Source: Dehalococcoidia bacterium
Lineage (GTDB): Bacteria; Chloroflexota; Dehalococcoidia; Dehalococcoidales; DAOWLH01
DNA length: 5,958 nucleotides
Assembly (NCBI GenBank): GCA_030638985.1
Contig: DAOWDO010000012.1
Coordinates: 1 to 5,958, forward strand
Direction: 5' to 3'
This document shows positions 5,546 through 5,958 of this stretch, piece after piece; position 1 is the stretch's first letter; every line of letters begins with the position of its first letter. The notes below the pieces were generated by a model that saw nothing but the letters and a program-made list of their open reading frames with translations, did no database searches and was not told the DNA's origin. The position numbers were made by a program, and so were the translations under genes.

Positions 5546-5572
5546 AAAACTTATGCAAAATTTATGCAAAAA
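5544..5572. repeat. Tandem TTATGCAAAA repeats with phased A-tracts upstream of the mazG promoter
   Basis: TTATGCAAAA occurs at 5551-5560 and again at 5562-5571, offset by 11 bp. Together with A6 at 5544-5549, the A-tracts (centres near 5546, 5558 and 5570) repeat about every 11-12 bp, roughly once per helical turn. The block spans about -35 to -63 relative to the inferred mazG start, where UP elements, bent DNA or an activator usually act. Confidence 0.6.
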
Positions 5573-5575
5573 GAG

Positions 5576-5958
5576 TCAACAGGGGAGTTTGGCCCCGATG
5601 AACTGTCGCTGCCCCCGCAGGAAAGCCGCTGCCGGCACTGCCTGCTTGCCCTCCGCCTTAACTGTAAGCACCGCCAGAACACCCGTGCCGGTGCCAACGC
5701 CAAAGCCACCACCGGGCAAGGCTATCACCTGTCCCTCGATGGCTGACGGTACGTCATACAGAGGCATTGCCTCAATTATCTTGAGCAACTTTCCCTGCCA
5801 GCTGGTATAGCTGCCCGGCCAGGGATTGAAGGCACGCACCCGGCGCCAGATGTCCACCGCCGGCTGGTGCCAGTCAATCTGACCCTCTTCCTTGCTGATG
5901 GTGCCGGAATAGGTGGCCCCGGCCTCGTCCTGGGGCTGGGGAGAAAGCTGGCCTCGCC
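5576..5958 (-). CDS. fmt: Methionyl-tRNA formyltransferase, C-terminal part (cut by window edge)
   Basis: Fmt formylates the methionine on initiator tRNA using 10-formyl-tetrahydrofolate. The visible part is about 126 residues. It starts at the linker after the catalytic domain (QPQDEAGATYSG, then SKEEGQIDWHQPA) and continues through the OB-fold-like C-terminal domain that grips the tRNA (IWRRVRAFNPWPGSYT, WQGKLLK, then GGGFGVGTGTGVLAV). It ends with FIGAKLPC and TGA at 5578-5576. The frame is open through 5958, so the formyltransferase domain with its HxSLLP motif lies off the window. An apparent start at 5857 (GTG) is internal and not used. mazG follows 84 nt downstream but has its own promoter, and no good terminator separates them, so some read-through is possible. 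Confidence 0.93.
   Translation of the reverse strand, partial: RGQLSPQPQDEAGATYSGTISKEEGQIDWHQPAVDIWRRVRAFNPWPGSYTSWQGKLLKIIEAMPLYDVPSAIEGQVIALPGGGFGVGTGTGVLAVLTVKAEGKQAVPAAAFLRGQRQFIGAKLPC

Noticed and set aside
5492..5569. In-frame N-terminal extension of mazG starting at ATG 5569 or 5512
   Set aside because: The extra residues are unlike MazG, span the inferred promoter, and lack a ribosome binding site. TTG 5491 has a clear one.
5582..5596. Possible terminator hairpin at the end of fmt (GGGG/CCCC stem)
   Set aside because: The stem is only 4 bp with a 7-nt loop, and the T-run follows after a further 8 nt. Too weak to call.

Overview
The window looks like ordinary chromosomal housekeeping DNA, moderately GC-rich, from a bacterium. 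The sequence of its GyrA, and an archaeal-type phosphoglycerate-mutase-like enzyme placed directly before aspartokinase, suggest Chloroflexota, probably class Dehalococcoidia. That placement is inferred from remembered family resemblance, not from a search. There is no sign of mobile elements, CRISPR, phage or recent transfer.

Layout, right to left on the minus strand. The C-terminal third of fmt (methionyl-tRNA formyltransferase) ends at 5576. An 84-nt gap follows, with a good promoter preceded by phased A-tracts. Next is mazG (NTP pyrophosphohydrolase), which probably starts at a TTG at 5491. A plus-strand tRNA-Pro(CGG) gene with its own promoter lies in the gap after mazG. Then come an ApgM-family enzyme (3402-4589) and lysC (2177-3397), only 4 nt apart. 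lysC carries a strong internal start that would yield a separate regulatory beta subunit. A 26-bp perfect palindrome at 2149-2174 closes this block.

On the plus strand, converging on that palindrome, is a two-gene unit. It consists of a 44-residue Cys/His-rich mini-protein (1754-1888) and a 72-residue NifU-type Fe-S scaffold protein (1905-2123). Diverging from it on the minus strand is a TPR protein with an acidic tail (751-1560), followed by gyrA (735 to beyond position 1). The largest gene-free stretch is the 193-nt divergent region 1561-1753, which holds promoter-like elements for both directions.

Functional links: lysC and the ApgM-like protein plausibly belong together in the aspartate family of amino acids, with the latter a candidate non-canonical homoserine kinase. 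The Cys-rich mini-protein probably works with, or is at least co-expressed with, the Fe-S scaffold. The TPR protein is translationally close-coupled to gyrase A. I found no clear new multi-gene system. The most interesting items are the ApgM/LysC pairing, the lysC internal start, the Cys-rich partner of NifU and the mazG control region.
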